Positions 5,665 through 6,847 of a DNA stretch of 6,847 nucleotides are shown one piece after another (the first letter of the stretch is position 1; each line of letters opens with the position of its first letter). Source of the stretch: Acidobacteriota bacterium (GTDB lineage: Bacteria > Acidobacteriota > Terriglobia > Terriglobales > Acidobacteriaceae); NCBI GenBank assembly GCA_021801945.1, contig JAKABE010000180.1, forward strand, positions 1 through 6,847, read 5' to 3'. Below the pieces are notes generated by a model. That model was not told the origin of the DNA. It ran no database searches and saw only the letters and a list, made by a program, of their open reading frames with translations. The translations under genes were made by a program, and so were the position numbers.

Positions 5665-6847
5665 TCAATGTGGTCTCGTGTCATAGTGGTTGGGCGCACC
5701 GGGGGTGGCAGCGCTGCCGATAACCTGCGCCTCGCCGGCATGTGCCCGGGTGAATGGAGCGCTTGGGGTAGTGGGGGTAAAGAAGTCAGTGCAGTTACTG
5801 TCGGTGTCGCGGCCGTCAGGAAAGCGGCCGGCGCTGGTGTTGCTGGCGTTGGGCGCGCTGGTTGGCGCGAAGGGCCCGGAGCCGCCGACGGAGCCGGGCG
5901 CGGTGACATAGCAGCCGTTCTTGCCAACTCCGGATGCGCCCTGGTAACCCTCGGCTGCCCATGGATCGACGAGGGCGCCGTAGTTGAGGCTGTCGACAAC
6001 CAGGCCGACGGCGTTGCGCAGCACCATGCTGCCCTCTTCGAACGAGACGGTGCGGCCGCGGAAGCGGGCAATGGTAATGGAGAGAGCGGGACCGCCGAAC
6101 CACTGATTCGGCGCAGGCCTCCCCTGGTAGCCCGCGGTTGTGACTGAGGCATCGCGCACAACCGCGTTGACTGCGTGGTTTTCAGCCAAAGGACGATTGA
6201 GCCTGATGCCGGTGCCGAGCGGCTGAACGTGCTCGTTGCTTATGTGGGCAAAGGCCGTTGCAGGCTGGAAGCTGATCCCCGTTCCGCGATCGCTGAAGGG
6301 AAGGTTGGCGGCGTGGTTGAAGCGGAGCGGGGCGGCGAGATCGAGACCAGTGCCCGGCTGGACCACCCGCTGGCCGGCAGCGTGCGCCTGGATGAGGGCC
6401 GGTTTGATATCGACCTCCGTGCCGGTGCGGCCCGCGGCACTGATGGCGGCGATGGTGACGGTTTGCCAGTTGGCGGGGGCGCCAATGATGAGCTTGTCGC
6501 CCACGGCGAGACGGCGAACGCTGCGGACCTTGATATTGGTGGCGCCGGCAGGAGCGTCACCCGCGAGCACGGTGCGGCTGGCCTGCGTGCCGACCTTCGT
6601 GACCGTAACGGTCTCGATTCCATGGCCGACGCTGTCGATGTCCAGCCGGATCTTGTCACCGACGGAGATGTTGTTGACGGAGGTTACCTTGATATTGGTG
6701 GCGCCGGCGGGAGCGTCAGCCGCGAGGTAGTCTTGCGTGCCCGGCTTGCCGACGGCGGTGACTGTGGCGATCGTGTAGTGCTCCCGAGTTGCCGGGACAG
6801 TAGGGTAAGTGGCGCCATGGCCGAGGGCGATCTTCTCGCCTACCTCG
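5665..6847 (-). CDS. C-terminal part of a large secreted repeat protein with lamin-tail-like end
   Basis: The frame is open from the right edge to TGA at 5667-5665 (393 residues), so this is the C-terminus of a larger protein. It begins with beta-rich repeats of the type DAPAGATNIKV-x-SV-x(4)-VGDK-x-(10-15)-ETVTVT-x-VGT, two of them 53 residues apart. About four shorter units follow at residues ~142-230, each reading GT-x-(4-6)-P-x(4-6)-HA (for example GTGLDLAAPLRFNHAANLPF and GTGIRLNRPLAENHAVNAVV). The end resembles a lamin tail domain: GSMVLRNAVGLVVDSLNYGA, LVDPWAAEGYQGASG, a GRFPDGRDTDSNCTDF motif and a closing TPGAPN. Two cysteines (in NGCYV and DSNCTDF) could form a disulfide. I recall similar tails on large exported glycosidases of the arabinofuranosidase/xylosidase kind in soil bacteria; the catalytic part is outside the window, so no enzyme name is given. 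It looks undamaged. Confidence 0.65.
   Translation of the reverse strand, partial: EVGEKIALGHGATYPTVPATREHYTIATVTAVGKPGTQDYLAADAPAGATNIKVTSVNNISVGDKIRLDIDSVGHGIETVTVTKVGTQASRTVLAGDAPAGATNIKVRSVRRLAVGDKLIIGAPANWQTVTIAAISAAGRTGTEVDIKPALIQAHAAGQRVVQPGTGLDLAAPLRFNHAANLPFSDRGTGISFQPATAFAHISNEHVQPLGTGIRLNRPLAENHAVNAVVRDASVTTAGYQGRPAPNQWFGGPALSITIARFRGRTVSFEEGSMVLRNAVGLVVDSLNYGALVDPWAAEGYQGASGVGKNGCYVTAPGSVGGSGPFAPTSAPNASNTSAGRFPDGRDTDSNCTDFFTPTTPSAPFTRAHAGEAQVIGSAATPGAPNHYDTRPH
6527..6725. repeat. 40-bp direct repeat, 159 bp apart, inside the repeat-protein gene
   Basis: Plus-strand 6527-6566 and 6686-6725 match over 40 bp with two differences (A/G at 6550 versus 6709, C/G at 6560 versus 6719). 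The 159-bp offset is exactly 53 codons. They encode the conserved DAPAGATNIKV segment of successive protein repeats. Identity at DNA level well beyond what the protein needs indicates recent duplication or gene conversion. Confidence 0.85.

Noticed and set aside
5370..5686. Overlapping plus-strand open frames of 84 and 104 codons after GH2
   Set aside because: No ribosome site, no recognisable domain, and one runs into the end of the opposite-strand repeat-protein gene.
5557..6730. Several plus-strand open frames opposite the repeat-protein gene
   Set aside because: They are low-complexity shadows of the minus-strand gene, whose repeats and lamin-tail motifs are clear.
1..6847. CRISPR array, rRNA or origin of replication
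   Set aside because: No regularly spaced repeats with spacers, rRNA-like sequence, or DnaA-box cluster was seen.

Overview
The window is GC-rich bacterial accessory DNA. An IS66-type cassette of an Acidobacteria-like kind, a cell-wall/plant-polysaccharide type GH2 enzyme and a lamin-tail/repeat secreted protein make a soil bacterium, probably Acidobacteriota, the best guess. This is an inference from gene content; no taxonomic marker gene is present.

Layout. Positions 1-~1004 (minus strand) hold one end of an IS66-like element: tnpA, an overlapping tnpB broken by a one-base frameshift, and the first 50 codons of a DUF4338/DruA-like gene that runs off the left edge. Positions 1005-1454 contain no gene. 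They carry a 47-nt 3' fragment of a tRNA-Val(GAC) gene, running from the anticodon stem to CCA, which looks like the attachment-site scar of an integrated element. A 12-bp tandem repeat lies on each side of it. Positions 1455-1554 form a compact control region: two 29-bp palindromes with identical architecture (TGCGGMGAAT-N9-ATTCKCYGCA) and a third half-site, wrapped around a good sigma70-type promoter. The transcript should start at or next to the ATG of the next gene. Positions 1541-2686 (plus) encode an intact class II Fic AMP-transferase-like protein (DUF4172-Fic-winged helix). Positions 2822-3240 (minus) hold an unrecognised small gene with a one-base frameshift. Positions 3300-5364 (plus) are a GH2 glycosidase pseudogene that has lost its N-terminal third and carries a 2-nt deletion. 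After about 300 bp without a gene, 5665-6847 (minus) is the C-terminal part of a large repeat-containing secreted protein that enters from the right edge.

How it fits together. I see no single multi-gene system. The region reads as a patchwork of mobile-element and decayed accessory genes around one well-preserved, apparently tightly controlled fic gene. The two strongest observations are the twin operators on the fic promoter, which may bind the Fic protein's own C-terminal winged helix, and the truncated tRNA-Val att-like site. The IS66 tnpA-tnpB pair leading directly into a DruA-family gene is also notable.
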